From: an uncultured Cellulomonas sp.
GTDB lineage: Bacteria; Actinomycetota; Actinomycetes; Actinomycetales; Cellulomonadaceae
Direction: 5' to 3'
DNA length: 64,000 nt
Assembly (NCBI RefSeq): GCF_947494015.1
Contig: NZ_CANLTL010000006.1
Coordinates: 1 to 64,000 of the forward strand
The notes below the pieces were generated by a model, which ran no database searches, had not been told where the DNA came from, and saw only the letters and a list, made by a program, of their open reading frames with translations. How positions within the stretch are numbered: position 1 is the first letter of the stretch; each line of letters begins with the position of its first letter. Positions 42,725-52,343 of the stretch are shown here, in pieces. The translations under genes and the position numbers were made by a program.

Positions 42725-45247
42725 GTGCCCCTGCGACCGAGCTCCGTCCGCGCGCTGTGCGCCGCGGTCCTGGCCGCCCTGCTCGCGTGCGTGGTGCTGC
42801 TGACGACCGCGGGGGCGGCGACCGCGGTCGCGGAGCCCGGCGAGCAGCGGGTCGTCGTGGTCGGTGCGACCGGCCTGCGCTGGGACGACGTCGGCGCGCT
42901 CACCACGCCCGCGCTGTGGGCGCTGTCCCGCGAGGGGGCGGTGGGAACGGTCGCCGCCCGCAGCGTGCGGTCCTCGGCATGCCCGGCCGACGGCTGGCTC
43001 GCGCTGTCCGCCGGTGCCCGCGCCGCCGACCTGCCCGGCGAGACCGCCAACGAGTGCCGTCGGCTGCGGCCGGCGGGGCCCGGACAGCCGGCACCGGGCT
43101 GGGCCGACTACCTGCAGTCGGCGGACGCGGAGGCGTTCGACGCCCGGCTGGGCCTGCTGGGCGCCGCGGTGGCCGACGGCGGGGTGACGGCGACCGGGTT
43201 CGGCGGGGGTGCCGCGATCGCCCTCGCAGGACCTGACGGGGTGCCCGCCGGGGAGGTGCGGGCGGTGCCGGTCGACCCGGACGCGCTCACCGGCCGGGTC
43301 GCGGACGCGCTGGCGACGTCCGAGCTGGTCGTGGTGGACGCCGGTTCCGTGCGCGACCCCGGCCAGGGCCTGGTCGACCGGCCGTCGTCCGGCATCGACG
43401 CCGACGGCGACGGCATGCCGGACCCCGGCGCCGAGCCCCTGCCGGAGACCGAGCCGGCCGAGGACGGCGAGCTGGCCGCCCCGGACGCCGTCACCGAGCC
43501 CACCCGGTCCGAGCAGGTCCGGCTGGTCGACGAGCGGGTCGCCGCGGTGCTCGAGGCCGTCGCGGACGCCGACCACCCCACGACCGTGCTGGTCGCCTCG
43601 CTGGCGGACTCCGGCCGGTCCCCGCACCTGCAGCTGGCCGGCGCGCTGGGCCCCGCCGCCGTGCCCGGGGGCGAGCCGTTCACCGACGGCCTGCTCTCCT
43701 CGCGCTCGACCCGCCAGCCCGGCTACGTGATGACCACGGACCTGACGCCGACGGTGCTCACCGCGCTGGGCATCCGCGACGCGGCCCCGACCGGCGCCCT
43801 GGTCGGGTCCCCCATCGCCGCGGTCGACGGGCCCGCGCCGGCGAGCCGGCGGGTGGCCGCCATGGTCGACGAGGACCGCCACGCCTGGGCGGTGCGCCCG
43901 CTCGTGGCGCCCTTCTTCACCGTGCTGATCGTGATGAACCTGGTGCTGTACGCCCTGGTCACGCTCGGGCTCAACGGCGCCGTCCTGGAGAGCCTGAGCA
44001 GCGGGCTCAACCGGGTGCTGCCAGGCCGGCGGGGGGGCGCCGTGGCCGCCGCGCTGCGCGGGCGGCCGGTGCCGGTCCTGGCGGGGCTGCGCGTCGCCGG
44101 GGTCGCCGTCGCGTCCGTCCCCGTCGCGACGTTCCTGGCGAACCTGCTGCCGTGGTGGCGCGCCACGCCGCCGTCGTACGCGCTGGCCGGCCTGGTGCTC
44201 GCCTGGGTCACGGTGGTCACCGGGCTGGCGTTGCTGCCGCGGTGGAAGACCTGGCCGCTGGGCCCGCTCGGCGTGGTGGCCGCGGTGACCGCCGTGGTGA
44301 TCACGGTGGACGTCGTCGCCGGCGGCCGCCTGCAGATCTCGTCCCTGATGGGCGTCCAGCCACTGGTCGGCGCGCGGTTCTACGGCTTCAACAACCAGGC
44401 GTTCGCGCTGTTCGCCGCGAGCAGCGTGCTGCTCGCGGTCGCGCTGGCCAACCCCCTGGTGCAGCGCGGCCGACGTCGCCTCGCCGCCGCCCTGGTCGCC
44501 GTCATCGGCGTGGTGGCCACGGTGCTGGACGGCATGCCGGGCCTGGGCAGCGACTTCGGCGGGCCGCCCGCGCTGGTCCCCGGGTTCGCCGCGCTCGCGC
44601 TGCTCGCCGCCGGCACCCGGATCAGCTGGCGCACGGCGCTGGCGGTCCTGGCCGGGGCCGCCGCCGTCGTGATCGGCTTCGCGGTCATCGACTGGACGCG
44701 GCCGGTGGACGCCCGCACGCACCTCGGGCGCTTCGTGCAGACCGTGCTCGACGGCGGCCTCTGGCCGGTGATCGTGCGCAAGGCCGGTCAGAACCTGGAG
44801 ATCCTGTTCGGCAACTGGCTCACCCTGCTCGCGATCGGCGGGATCGCGCTGGTGGTGCTCGTCCTGGGCAGGCCGCTGCGCACCGCCGCCTCCGCGCCGG
44901 ACGGCGGTCCCTTCGGCTGGCTCTCGGCCGGTGCGCCGCTCGCCCGGCTGGGGTCCGACGCGCCGATGCTGCGTCCGGGCCTGGTCGCGCTCGCGGTCAC
45001 CCTGGGGATCGGGTTCGCGATCAACGACTCCGGGGTGGTGATCCCCGCCGTCGGCGTCGCGGTCGCGGTGCCGCTGCTGGTGGCGGCGTGCGCGGGCTGG
45101 ATGCTCTCGGTGCGGCCGGCACGGCAGGAGCCCACGCCGGCCGGTGGCGGGCCCGTGGGTCGGGCTCCCGGGGGCAGCACCGCGGTCGCGGTCCCGGAGC
45201 CGGACCCGGATGCCGACCCGGGCACCCGCAGGGCGACCACCCGCTGA
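42725..45247 (+). CDS. Polytopic membrane protein with N-terminal alkaline-phosphatase-like extracytoplasmic domain
   Basis: Signal-like N-terminus, RVVVVGATGLRWDDVG...TVAARSVRSSACPADGWLALSAGARA...TTDLTPTVLTALGI then multiple TM helices. Confidence 0.75.
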   Translation: MPLRPSSVRALCAAVLAALLACVVLLTTAGAATAVAEPGEQRVVVVGATGLRWDDVGALTTPALWALSREGAVGTVAARSVRSSACPADGWLALSAGARAADLPGETANECRRLRPAGPGQPAPGWADYLQSADAEAFDARLGLLGAAVADGGVTATGFGGGAAIALAGPDGVPAGEVRAVPVDPDALTGRVADALATSELVVVDAGSVRDPGQGLVDRPSSGIDADGDGMPDPGAEPLPETEPAEDGELAAPDAVTEPTRSEQVRLVDERVAAVLEAVADADHPTTVLVASLADSGRSPHLQLAGALGPAAVPGGEPFTDGLLSSRSTRQPGYVMTTDLTPTVLTALGIRDAAPTGALVGSPIAAVDGPAPASRRVAAMVDEDRHAWAVRPLVAPFFTVLIVMNLVLYALVTLGLNGAVLESLSSGLNRVLPGRRGGAVAAALRGRPVPVLAGLRVAGVAVASVPVATFLANLLPWWRATPPSYALAGLVLAWVTVVTGLALLPRWKTWPLGPLGVVAAVTAVVITVDVVAGGRLQISSLMGVQPLVGARFYGFNNQAFALFAASSVLLAVALANPLVQRGRRRLAAALVAVIGVVATVLDGMPGLGSDFGGPPALVPGFAALALLAAGTRISWRTALAVLAGAAAVVIGFAVIDWTRPVDARTHLGRFVQTVLDGGLWPVIVRKAGQNLEILFGNWLTLLAIGGIALVVLVLGRPLRTAASAPDGGPFGWLSAGAPLARLGSDAPMLRPGLVALAVTLGIGFAINDSGVVIPAVGVAVAVPLLVAACAGWMLSVRPARQEPTPAGGGPVGRAPGGSTAVAVPEPDPDADPGTRRATTR

Positions 45248-45308
45248 GAGCCCGCGGCGACCCGGGCTCAGCGGTCGTCCGTGCCGGGGCGAGGCCGGAG
45301 GTTCGGGC

Positions 45309-46115
45309 TCAGCGGTGCGTGCGAGGGCTGGGCGGCGGCAGCACGACCTCCCGCGCGCCGCCGACCGCGGACCGCACCCGGCGGCTGCTCACCGCGAGCA
45401 TGACGTCGCGGTACTGCGCGGCCCGGTGGAGCTGGCCCTTGAGGTCCTTGCCGGACGGTCGGTGCCGCAGCTCGCACGGGACCTCGACGGCGATGAAGCC
45501 CTGCCGCAGCAGGTCGATCGTCATCCCGGTCTCCACCCCCCAGCCCCGGGCGAGCGGCGTGGCGGCCTCGAACGCCTCGCGGGTCAGGCAGCGCATGCCG
45601 GACAGCGGCTGGGTGGGCGTCCAGCCGGTGGCCCGCTGGATCGCGCGCCGGGCCGCACCGACGACGAAGCCGCGGCCACCGGCTCCGGGCTGGGGCGGCA
45701 GCAGCGCGATCGAGACGTCCGCGTGGCCCTCGAGGACCGGCGGGACGAGCGGCGCGGTGTTGACCGCCGTGTCGCCGAGGTCGCCGTCGATGAACAGCAG
45801 CAGCCGGGGCGGCCGGTCGGCGACGTCGCGCATGGCGACCACGGCGGCGCCGGTCTCCATCGCGGCCGCCTTGCCGCGGTTGTGCGAGTGCCGCACGACG
45901 ACGGCGCCCGCCTCCCGGGCCACGTGCTGGGTGTCGTCGACGCTGCCGTCGTCGACCACGAGGACCAGGTCGACGTGCGGGATCGCACGGGCGGACCGGA
46001 CGGTCGCGGCGATCCGCCGGGACTCGTCCTTCGCGGGGACGATGACCGCGACCCGCTGGCGCGCGCGGCTCGGGCTCCGGCGCTGCGCTGCGGGCTCCGA
46101 GGTCACGCGTTCCAC
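45309..46115 (-). CDS. Glycosyltransferase family 2
   Basis: VAVIVPAKDESRRIAATVRSARAIPHVDLVLVVDDGSVDDTQHVAREAGA...LLFIDGDLGDT. Confidence 0.92.
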   Translation of the reverse strand: MERVTSEPAAQRRSPSRARQRVAVIVPAKDESRRIAATVRSARAIPHVDLVLVVDDGSVDDTQHVAREAGAVVVRHSHNRGKAAAMETGAAVVAMRDVADRPPRLLLFIDGDLGDTAVNTAPLVPPVLEGHADVSIALLPPQPGAGGRGFVVGAARRAIQRATGWTPTQPLSGMRCLTREAFEAATPLARGWGVETGMTIDLLRQGFIAVEVPCELRHRPSGKDLKGQLHRAAQYRDVMLAVSSRRVRSAVGGAREVVLPPPSPRTHR

Positions 46116-46151
46116 CCTAACGACATGTCCGCGGTCGGCCAGGCGGGCACG

Positions 46152-46979
46152 TCAGCGGAGGGTGACCTGGCGCGAGACCAGTCCGGCCCGGGCACGGCGG
46201 GCGTCCGCGTCCAGCGGTGCGGTGTCGGCGAGGGCAGCGTCGAACCGCTCCCCGAACTCGGCCGCGGGGCCGTCGATCTCGGCGGCCCCCGTCCCGGGCG
46301 GCAGCTCCCACACCGGCACGACGACGCCGCTCGAGCGGAAGTAGCCGATGAAGCGGGCGTCCCCGATGGCCGACCGGCGGGCGGCGTGCAGGCGCGCGAG
46401 CGCGTCGACCATCGCCTGCTCGTCGTGCGGCATGGCCCAGCGCAGGAACTCCTTGTCCCCCATCCGGCACCAGTACGCGGAGTCGACCGAGGCGAGCTTG
46501 ACGGTGGGGATGATGGTGGAGTCGGCCTCCTCCAGGGACGCACGCACCTCCGGGGTCACCTCGGTGTCGGCGGCGAGCCAGTAGTCGAAGCCCTCGTGCA
46601 CCGTGACGTCGAACGGCACCGTCAGGTCGAGCACGTCCTGGAGCCGGGGGCCCGGCTCCGGCAGCGCGGTCGTGGTGACCGGCATGCCCGGCTCGAGGTC
46701 CAGCGCCTCGATGAGGGACGCCGCGATGTCGCGGCTGGCGTCCCCGGAGCCGGCGCGGGTCTGCAGGGCGAGCATGACGACGCCGTCGGCCCGGTGCAGC
46801 GCCGGCCAGGCCATGGGCAGGATCGTTGTGACGACGACGTCGCGCGAGCCGTACTCCGCGGTGGTGCGGGCCGTGGCGGTCGCGGCGGGGACGACCTCGC
46901 GCATCGCCACCCAGTCCGGCTCCCCCGGCAGGCCCTCGAAGGGGCGCAGGACGAACGGGATGGACGCTTTCTTTGCCAT
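46152..46979 (-). CDS. DUF5926 family protein
   Basis: MAKKASIPFVLRPFEGLPGEPDWVAMREVVPAATATA...conserved actinobacterial hypothetical. Confidence 0.8.
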   Translation of the reverse strand: MAKKASIPFVLRPFEGLPGEPDWVAMREVVPAATATARTTAEYGSRDVVVTTILPMAWPALHRADGVVMLALQTRAGSGDASRDIAASLIEALDLEPGMPVTTTALPEPGPRLQDVLDLTVPFDVTVHEGFDYWLAADTEVTPEVRASLEEADSTIIPTVKLASVDSAYWCRMGDKEFLRWAMPHDEQAMVDALARLHAARRSAIGDARFIGYFRSSGVVVPVWELPPGTGAAEIDGPAAEFGERFDAALADTAPLDADARRARAGLVSRQVTLR

Positions 46980-47067
46980 GCCGTGAGACTACCGGGCGAC
47001 GACGACGCCGCCGCCCGGGTGCCGGCGCGGGCCCGCGGGCCGGCGGTGGCCGGTGGGCGGTGGCCCG

Positions 47068-47388
47068 TCAGACGACCGGCAGTCCAGCGCGTGACCAGTC
47101 CACCATGCCGCCGTCGACGTTGACGGCGTCCCGGCCACCCTGCACGAGCCAGGCCGTGGCCCGCGCGGAGCGACCGCCGGCGTGGCACACCACGAGCAGC
47201 CGGCGGTCGTCCGGGAGCTCGTCGACGCGGTCCGGCAGCTCGCCGAGCGGGATGTGGACGGCGTCCGGGGCGTGGCCGGCGTCCCACTCGTCCTGCTCGC
47301 GCACGTCCACCAGCACCGAGCCCGGCGGGACGGGCTGGGCGGGGTCGAGGTCGGTCACCTGCACGGAGGGCACGGAGGGCGGGAACAT
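47068..47388 (-). CDS. Rhodanese-like domain protein
   Basis: [26 protein letters not shown]...[22 protein letters not shown]. Confidence 0.93.
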   Translation of the reverse strand: MFPPSVPSVQVTDLDPAQPVPPGSVLVDVREQDEWDAGHAPDAVHIPLGELPDRVDELPDDRRLLVVCHAGGRSARATAWLVQGGRDAVNVDGGMVDWSRAGLPVV

Positions 47389-47450
47389 CGGGCCAGGCTA
47401 GTGCGGGCGAACCCGTGCCGCCCGGGCCGCCCGGTGCAAGGATCGGCGCC

Positions 47451-49133
47451 ATGCACCCGCGCGCCGGAACCCCCGCCCAGCCCGAGGACCTCATCGACGT
47501 CGATGCCGTCGTGAGCGCCTACTACGACCGCGTCCCCGACCTGGACGACGTCGCCCAGCAGGTCGTGTTCGGGACCTCCGGCCATCGCGGGTCGAGCCTG
47601 GACGGCGCGTTCAACGAGGCGCACATCATCGCGACGACCGCCGCGATCGTGGAGTACCGGCGCTCCCAGGGCACCGACGGGCCGCTGTTCATCGGCCGCG
47701 ACACGCACGCGCTGTCCGAGCCCGCGTGGCGCACCGCGCTGGAGGTGCTCGCGGCGGCCGGCGTGGAGGTGCACGTGGACGCGCGCGACTCCTGGACGCC
47801 GACCCCGGCGGTGTCGCACGCGATCCTGCTGCACAACGGCGCGGCCACGTCCCAGGGGGTCCGCACGAGCGGACCGGGGCTCGCGGACGGCATCGTGGTG
47901 ACGCCGTCGCACAACCCCCCGCGCGACGGCGGCTTCAAGTACAACCCGCCGCACGGCGGGCCGGCGGGCTCGGACGCGACGGGGTGGATCGCGGCCCGCG
48001 CCAACGAGCTGCTGCGCGCCGGGGTGGGCGGCGTTCCGCGGGTCGGCGTCGAGACGGCGCTGGCCGCGGACACCACCCGCCGGCACGACTTCCTCTCCGC
48101 GTACGTCGACGACCTGCCCAACGTGCTGGACCTCGCCGCCATCCGCGAAGCGGGTGTACGGATCGGCGCCGACCCGCTGGGTGGTGCCGCGGTCGAGTAC
48201 TGGGCGGCCATCGCCGAGCGCCACGGGCTGGACCTGACCGTCGTCAACGCCGAGGTCGACCCGCGCTGGTCCTTCATGACCCTGGACTGGGACGGCAAGA
48301 TCCGGATGGACTGCTCCTCGCCGTCCGCCATGGCGTCCCTGGTGGGGGTGATGGCCGGCGGCGCGGGCGGCCGTCCGCCGTACGACATCGCGACCGGCAA
48401 CGACGCGGACTCCGACCGGCACGGCATCGTCACCCCGGACGCCGGGCTGATGAACCCGAACCACTACCTCGCGGTGGCGATCCGGTACCTGTACTCCGGC
48501 GCCCGCCCGCAGTGGTCACCCGACGCGGCGATCGGCAAGACGCTCGTGTCCTCGGCGCTCATCGACCGGGTCGCGGCAGCGACCGGCCGGACGCTGCTGG
48601 AGGTCCCGGTGGGCTTCAAGTGGTTCGTGCCGGGGCTGCTCGACGGCTCGGTGGGCTTCGGCGGGGAGGAGTCCGCCGGGGCGTCGTTCCTGCGCCACGA
48701 CGGCACGGTGTGGACCACCGACAAGGACGGGATCCTGCTCGCGCTGCTCGCCTCGGAGATCACCGCACGGACCGGCAGGACGCCGTCGCAGCACCACGCG
48801 GAGCTCGTCGGGGAGTTCGGCGAGTCCTGGTACGCGCGGGTCGACGCACCCGCCACGCTCGAGGAGAAGGCCACGCTGGGCAAGCTCTCGCCCGAGCAGG
48901 TCAGCGCCACCGAGCTGGCCGGTGAGGAGATCACCGCCAAGCTGACGGCGGCCCCGGGCAACGGCGCCGCGATCGGCGGGCTGAAGGTGACGACCGAGAA
49001 CGCGTGGTTCGCGGCTCGCCCGTCCGGCACGGAGAACGTCTACAAGATCTACGCCGAGTCGTTCGTCTCGGCCGAGCACCTCGAGCGGGTCCAGAGCGAG
49101 GCCAAGGACGTCGTCGCCAACGCCCTGGGCTGA
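47451..49133 (+). CDS. pgm: Phosphoglucomutase (alpha-D-glucose phosphate-specific)
   Basis: [22 protein letters not shown]...[24 protein letters not shown]...[15 protein letters not shown]...[17 protein letters not shown]. Confidence 0.97.
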   Translation: MHPRAGTPAQPEDLIDVDAVVSAYYDRVPDLDDVAQQVVFGTSGHRGSSLDGAFNEAHIIATTAAIVEYRRSQGTDGPLFIGRDTHALSEPAWRTALEVLAAAGVEVHVDARDSWTPTPAVSHAILLHNGAATSQGVRTSGPGLADGIVVTPSHNPPRDGGFKYNPPHGGPAGSDATGWIAARANELLRAGVGGVPRVGVETALAADTTRRHDFLSAYVDDLPNVLDLAAIREAGVRIGADPLGGAAVEYWAAIAERHGLDLTVVNAEVDPRWSFMTLDWDGKIRMDCSSPSAMASLVGVMAGGAGGRPPYDIATGNDADSDRHGIVTPDAGLMNPNHYLAVAIRYLYSGARPQWSPDAAIGKTLVSSALIDRVAAATGRTLLEVPVGFKWFVPGLLDGSVGFGGEESAGASFLRHDGTVWTTDKDGILLALLASEITARTGRTPSQHHAELVGEFGESWYARVDAPATLEEKATLGKLSPEQVSATELAGEEITAKLTAAPGNGAAIGGLKVTTENAWFAARPSGTENVYKIYAESFVSAEHLERVQSEAKDVVANALG

Positions 49134-49202
49134 CGCCTCGCCCCCGCTCGCCACGCGCCGACCGCGACCGGGGCGGGTGCGGCGGCTGCCCCGGCAAGAG
49201 GT

Positions 49203-49259
49203 CGAGTGTGACGTCGTCCACCGTTCGCGGGACGCGACCGGTCCACGACGTCGCACTCG
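49203..49259. repeat. 57-bp dispersed palindromic element, copy B
   Basis: CGAGTGTGACGT...GGTCCACGACGTCGCACTCG; 44/57 identical to copy A with no gaps; between convergent pgm and GNAT genes. Confidence 0.85.
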
Positions 49260-49261
49260 GC

Positions 49262-49326
49262 GGGGAGGGGGTGCGGCGGGGTGAGTGCGGGGTGGGTGCG
49301 GGGGTGCGGGAGTGCGGGGGTGGGGT
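49262..49326 (+). repeat. G-rich low-complexity tract (GTGCGGG)n, G-quadruplex-prone
   Basis: ggggagggggtgcggcggggtgagtgcggggtgggtgcgggggtgcgggagtgcgggggtgggg. Confidence 0.75.
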
Positions 49327-49329
49327 TGG

Positions 49330-49665
49330 TCAGCCGCCCTGGCCGCGGCCGGCCTCGGTGCGGACCAGGTCCTGGTACTCGGGGTGGTCGCTGATGAAGG
49401 CCGAGACGAACGCGCACAGCGGCATCACCCCGCGGCCCGAGGCCCGCAGCTGGTCCAGGGCCTCGCGCACCAGCTGGGTGCCGACGCCGTGCCCCTCCTC
49501 GCCCGGGTCGACCTCGGTGTGCACGAGCTCGAGGTCGGCGGCGGAGGAGTCCTCCCCGGTGTGCTGCGCCGGGCGGTAGTCGATGAAGCCGACCACCTCC
49601 CCGTCGGCGCCGAGCGCCTCGAACCGTGAGCTCTCCGGACGGTCCACGACCGTGACGTTGTCCAT
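49330..49665 (-). CDS. Small GNAT-like N-acetyltransferase (YjdJ-like)
   Basis: GEVVGFIDYRPAQHTGEDSSAADLELVHTEVDPGEEGHGVGTQLVREALDQLRASGRGVMPLCAFVSAFISDHPEYQDLV. Confidence 0.88.
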   Translation of the reverse strand: MDNVTVVDRPESSRFEALGADGEVVGFIDYRPAQHTGEDSSAADLELVHTEVDPGEEGHGVGTQLVREALDQLRASGRGVMPLCAFVSAFISDHPEYQDLVRTEAGRGQGG

Positions 49666-49766
49666 GGGTCGATCCTGCACCCGGTGGGCGCGACCCGCAG
49701 CGGCGGACGGCGGACGCCCGCCCGGGGTGCGCCTTCGCCGCGCCCCGCGGGTGGGACACTCCTGGG

Positions 49767-51209
49767 GTGCTGCGCCCCTACCGTGAGGTCCTGTCACGAC
49801 CGGGGGCACTGGCCTTCTCCGTGACGGGGCTCGTCGCCCGCCTGCCCATCTCGATGGTGGGCATCGGCATCGTGCTGATGATCTCGGCGTTGACCGGCTC
49901 CTACGCGCTGGCCGGGCGCGTCTCGGCCGTCTACGTCATCGCCAACGCCGTCTGCGGGCCGCGGATCGCGCGCCTGGTGGACCGCCACGGCCAGGCCCGG
50001 GTGATGCGGCCGGCCATCGCCGTCGCGACCCTGGGACTGGTCGCCCTGGTCCTGGTCGCCGTCGGCGGTGCGCACCCGGGGTGGCTGTACGTCACCGCGG
50101 TGCTCGCCGGCGCCCCCGCGGGCTCTTTCGGCGCGCTGGTCCGCGCCCGCTGGTCGTACGTGCTGGACGATCCTCGTCAGGTGCACACCGCGTACTCGCT
50201 GGAGTCCGCCCTGGACGAGGTCGTGTTCGTGGTCGGCCCGGTGCTGGCCACGGTGCTGGCCACGTCCGTGGCCCCGGCGGCCGGCCTCGTGGTGCCGATC
50301 GTCGCTGCCGTGGTGGGTGGCTACCTGTTCCTCGGGCTGCGCGCGACCGAGCCACCGGCCCGACCGGTGCAGCGGGACGGTGGGGACTCCCCGCCCGGTC
50401 GGGCGGTGATGCGGGCGCGCGGGATGGTGGTCCTGGCGCTGGTGTTCGTGGCGGTCGGGGCGATCTTCGGCGCCACGGACGTCTCGACGGTCGCGTTCGC
50501 CGAGGAGCGCGGGTCGAAGGGGGCGGCCGGGTTCGTGCTGGCCGCGTTCGCGATGGGGTCGCTGATCGCCGGGCTCGGGTACGGCGCCCGGCACTGGGTC
50601 AGCCCGCTGTGGCGACGGTTCGTCGTCAGCGTCGTCGCGCTGGCCGTCGGCGCGTCGCTGTTCCTGACCGTCACGAGCATCCCGATGCTGGCCGCCGTCA
50701 TGTTCGTCACCGGCTTCGCCATCGCGCCGGCCCTCATCAACGGCAACGGCCTGGTGCAGCAGCTGGTCACCCCGGCGCAGCTCACCGAGGGCCTGACCTG
50801 GGTCGCGACCGCGCTGGGCGTCGGGGTGTCGGTCGGCTCCTCGGTCGCGGGCGGGCTGGTCGACCGCAGCGGCGCGCACGGCGGCTTCACCGTGGTGGTC
50901 GTCGCCGCGTCGTCGGCCGTCCTGGTGACCCTGCTGGCGGCCGGGATCCTGCGCGCGGACAGCGCCGGTCGCGAGGCGCAGCCGGCCACCGAGCCCACCG
51001 TGGTCGACGTCGTCCCCGGTGGGCCGTCGAGCGGCCAGGGCCGCGTCACGACCACGGCGACGGACGAGCCCGCGGACCCGACCGGCGGCGCCGCCGTCGC
51101 GAGCGGCCGGCTCGGCGACGCCGCGGCGGACCGTCAGGCGCTGCCGGACGGCGACTCGTCGGCCGCGGCCGCGACCGGCGGCACGGGCGCACCCGGGTCG
51201 ACCGGGTAG
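49767..51209 (+). CDS. MFS transporter
   Basis: Twelve-TM pattern; SVTGLVARLPISMVGIGIVLMISALTGSYALAGRVSAVYVIANAVCGPRIARLVDRHGQARV. Confidence 0.9.
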   Translation: MLRPYREVLSRPGALAFSVTGLVARLPISMVGIGIVLMISALTGSYALAGRVSAVYVIANAVCGPRIARLVDRHGQARVMRPAIAVATLGLVALVLVAVGGAHPGWLYVTAVLAGAPAGSFGALVRARWSYVLDDPRQVHTAYSLESALDEVVFVVGPVLATVLATSVAPAAGLVVPIVAAVVGGYLFLGLRATEPPARPVQRDGGDSPPGRAVMRARGMVVLALVFVAVGAIFGATDVSTVAFAEERGSKGAAGFVLAAFAMGSLIAGLGYGARHWVSPLWRRFVVSVVALAVGASLFLTVTSIPMLAAVMFVTGFAIAPALINGNGLVQQLVTPAQLTEGLTWVATALGVGVSVGSSVAGGLVDRSGAHGGFTVVVVAASSAVLVTLLAAGILRADSAGREAQPATEPTVVDVVPGGPSSGQGRVTTTATDEPADPTGGAAVASGRLGDAAADRQALPDGDSSAAAATGGTGAPGSTG

Positions 51210-51478
51210 GCCTCGACCGGCGACGACGGCGCCAGCCCGCGGGACGACCCGACGGCGGTCCGCACGCTCTCCACGACGCGCCCCTTGAGCGCGGCGCTCT
51301 CCGACCGTGCCAGGTCGGCCGCCTTGCCCTTCAGCTCGGTGACGCCCGCCTGGACCTGCGGGCTCCGCCACGCCGTGGCCGCCCACCCCTGCAGGGTCTC
51401 GAACCGCTGCCGGCCCGCCCGGGTGCCGAGCACGTAGCCCACGCCCGCGCCCACGATGAATGCCGCCTTCGATCCCAT
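51134..51478 (-). CDS. YtxH-like small membrane-associated protein
   Basis: MGSKAAFIVGAGVGYVLGTRAGRQRFETLQGWAATAWRSPQVQ; 3' end overlaps MFS gene by 76 bp. Confidence 0.75.
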   Translation of the reverse strand: MGSKAAFIVGAGVGYVLGTRAGRQRFETLQGWAATAWRSPQVQAGVTELKGKAADLARSESAALKGRVVESVRTAVGSSRGLAPSSPVEAYPVDPGAPVPPVAAAADESPSGSA

Positions 51479-51529
51479 CCGTCGCCTCCTCGTCGGTCCT
51501 CCGCGGGCCCGGCCCGCGCCGCGACGAGG

Positions 51530-52306
51530 CTAGCCGCCGACCGCCCCGGCGGCGCGGTCGTCGGTGCGGTCGGCGCTGGGAGCCTTGCCGCCCCACGTCG
51601 CCGCCAGCGGGCTGTCGTCGAGCTCGCGCAGCAGGTGGGAGACGTCGTCGTACACCGCGACGGCGCCCGCGTCGGTGAGCTCGGCGGCGCTCGTGCCGCC
51701 GGTCAGCAGGCCCACGCACGGCACGTCCGCGCGGACGGCCGCCTGCACGTCCCACACGGAGTCGCCGACGAAGACCGCCCGGTCGGCGCCGACGCCGGCC
51801 TTGTCGAGCGCGACCTGGACGAGCTCGGGCTCCGGCTTGGCCGACTCGACGTCCTCGGCGGCGGTGATCGCGTCGATCACCTCGTCCAGGTCCAGGACCG
51901 CCCGCAGCCGCTCGAGCTCCTCCGGGACCGCCGACGTCGCCAGCACCGTGACCGCGCCCCGGTCCGAGACCGCCCGGACGAGCTCGCGGGCGCCGTCGAA
52001 GGCGCGCAGCTGGTCGGCCATCTCGGCGTACCGCTCGCTGTGGCCGTCCTTGACCTCCTCGCCGATCCGGTCGACGTCGTCGCCGAGCAGGTCGGCGAGC
52101 AGCAGCGAGGACCCCATCCCGATGGCCCGGTGGATGCGCCAGGAGTCCACCGGGTGGCCGGCGGCGGTGCAGGCCAGCGCCCAGGCATGCACGTGCAGGA
52201 AGTTGGAGTCGACCAGCGAGCCGTCGATGTCGAACAGCACGGCGCCGGGCCCGGCGCCGTCGGAGCCGGACGCGGACGAGCGGTCGCCATCGGAGGTGGA
52301 GGTCAT
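51530..52306 (-). CDS. HAD-IA family hydrolase (phosphoglycolate phosphatase-like)
   Basis: VLFDIDGSLVDSNFLHVHAWALAC...ESAKPEPELVQVAL...AVFVGDSVWDVQAAVRADVPCVGLLTGG. Confidence 0.93.
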   Translation of the reverse strand: MTSTSDGDRSSASGSDGAGPGAVLFDIDGSLVDSNFLHVHAWALACTAAGHPVDSWRIHRAIGMGSSLLLADLLGDDVDRIGEEVKDGHSERYAEMADQLRAFDGARELVRAVSDRGAVTVLATSAVPEELERLRAVLDLDEVIDAITAAEDVESAKPEPELVQVALDKAGVGADRAVFVGDSVWDVQAAVRADVPCVGLLTGGTSAAELTDAGAVAVYDDVSHLLRELDDSPLAATWGGKAPSADRTDDRAAGAVGG

Positions 52307-52343
52307 GCCTCAGGTCTACCGCGCGGCTGCGGGGCCCGCATGC

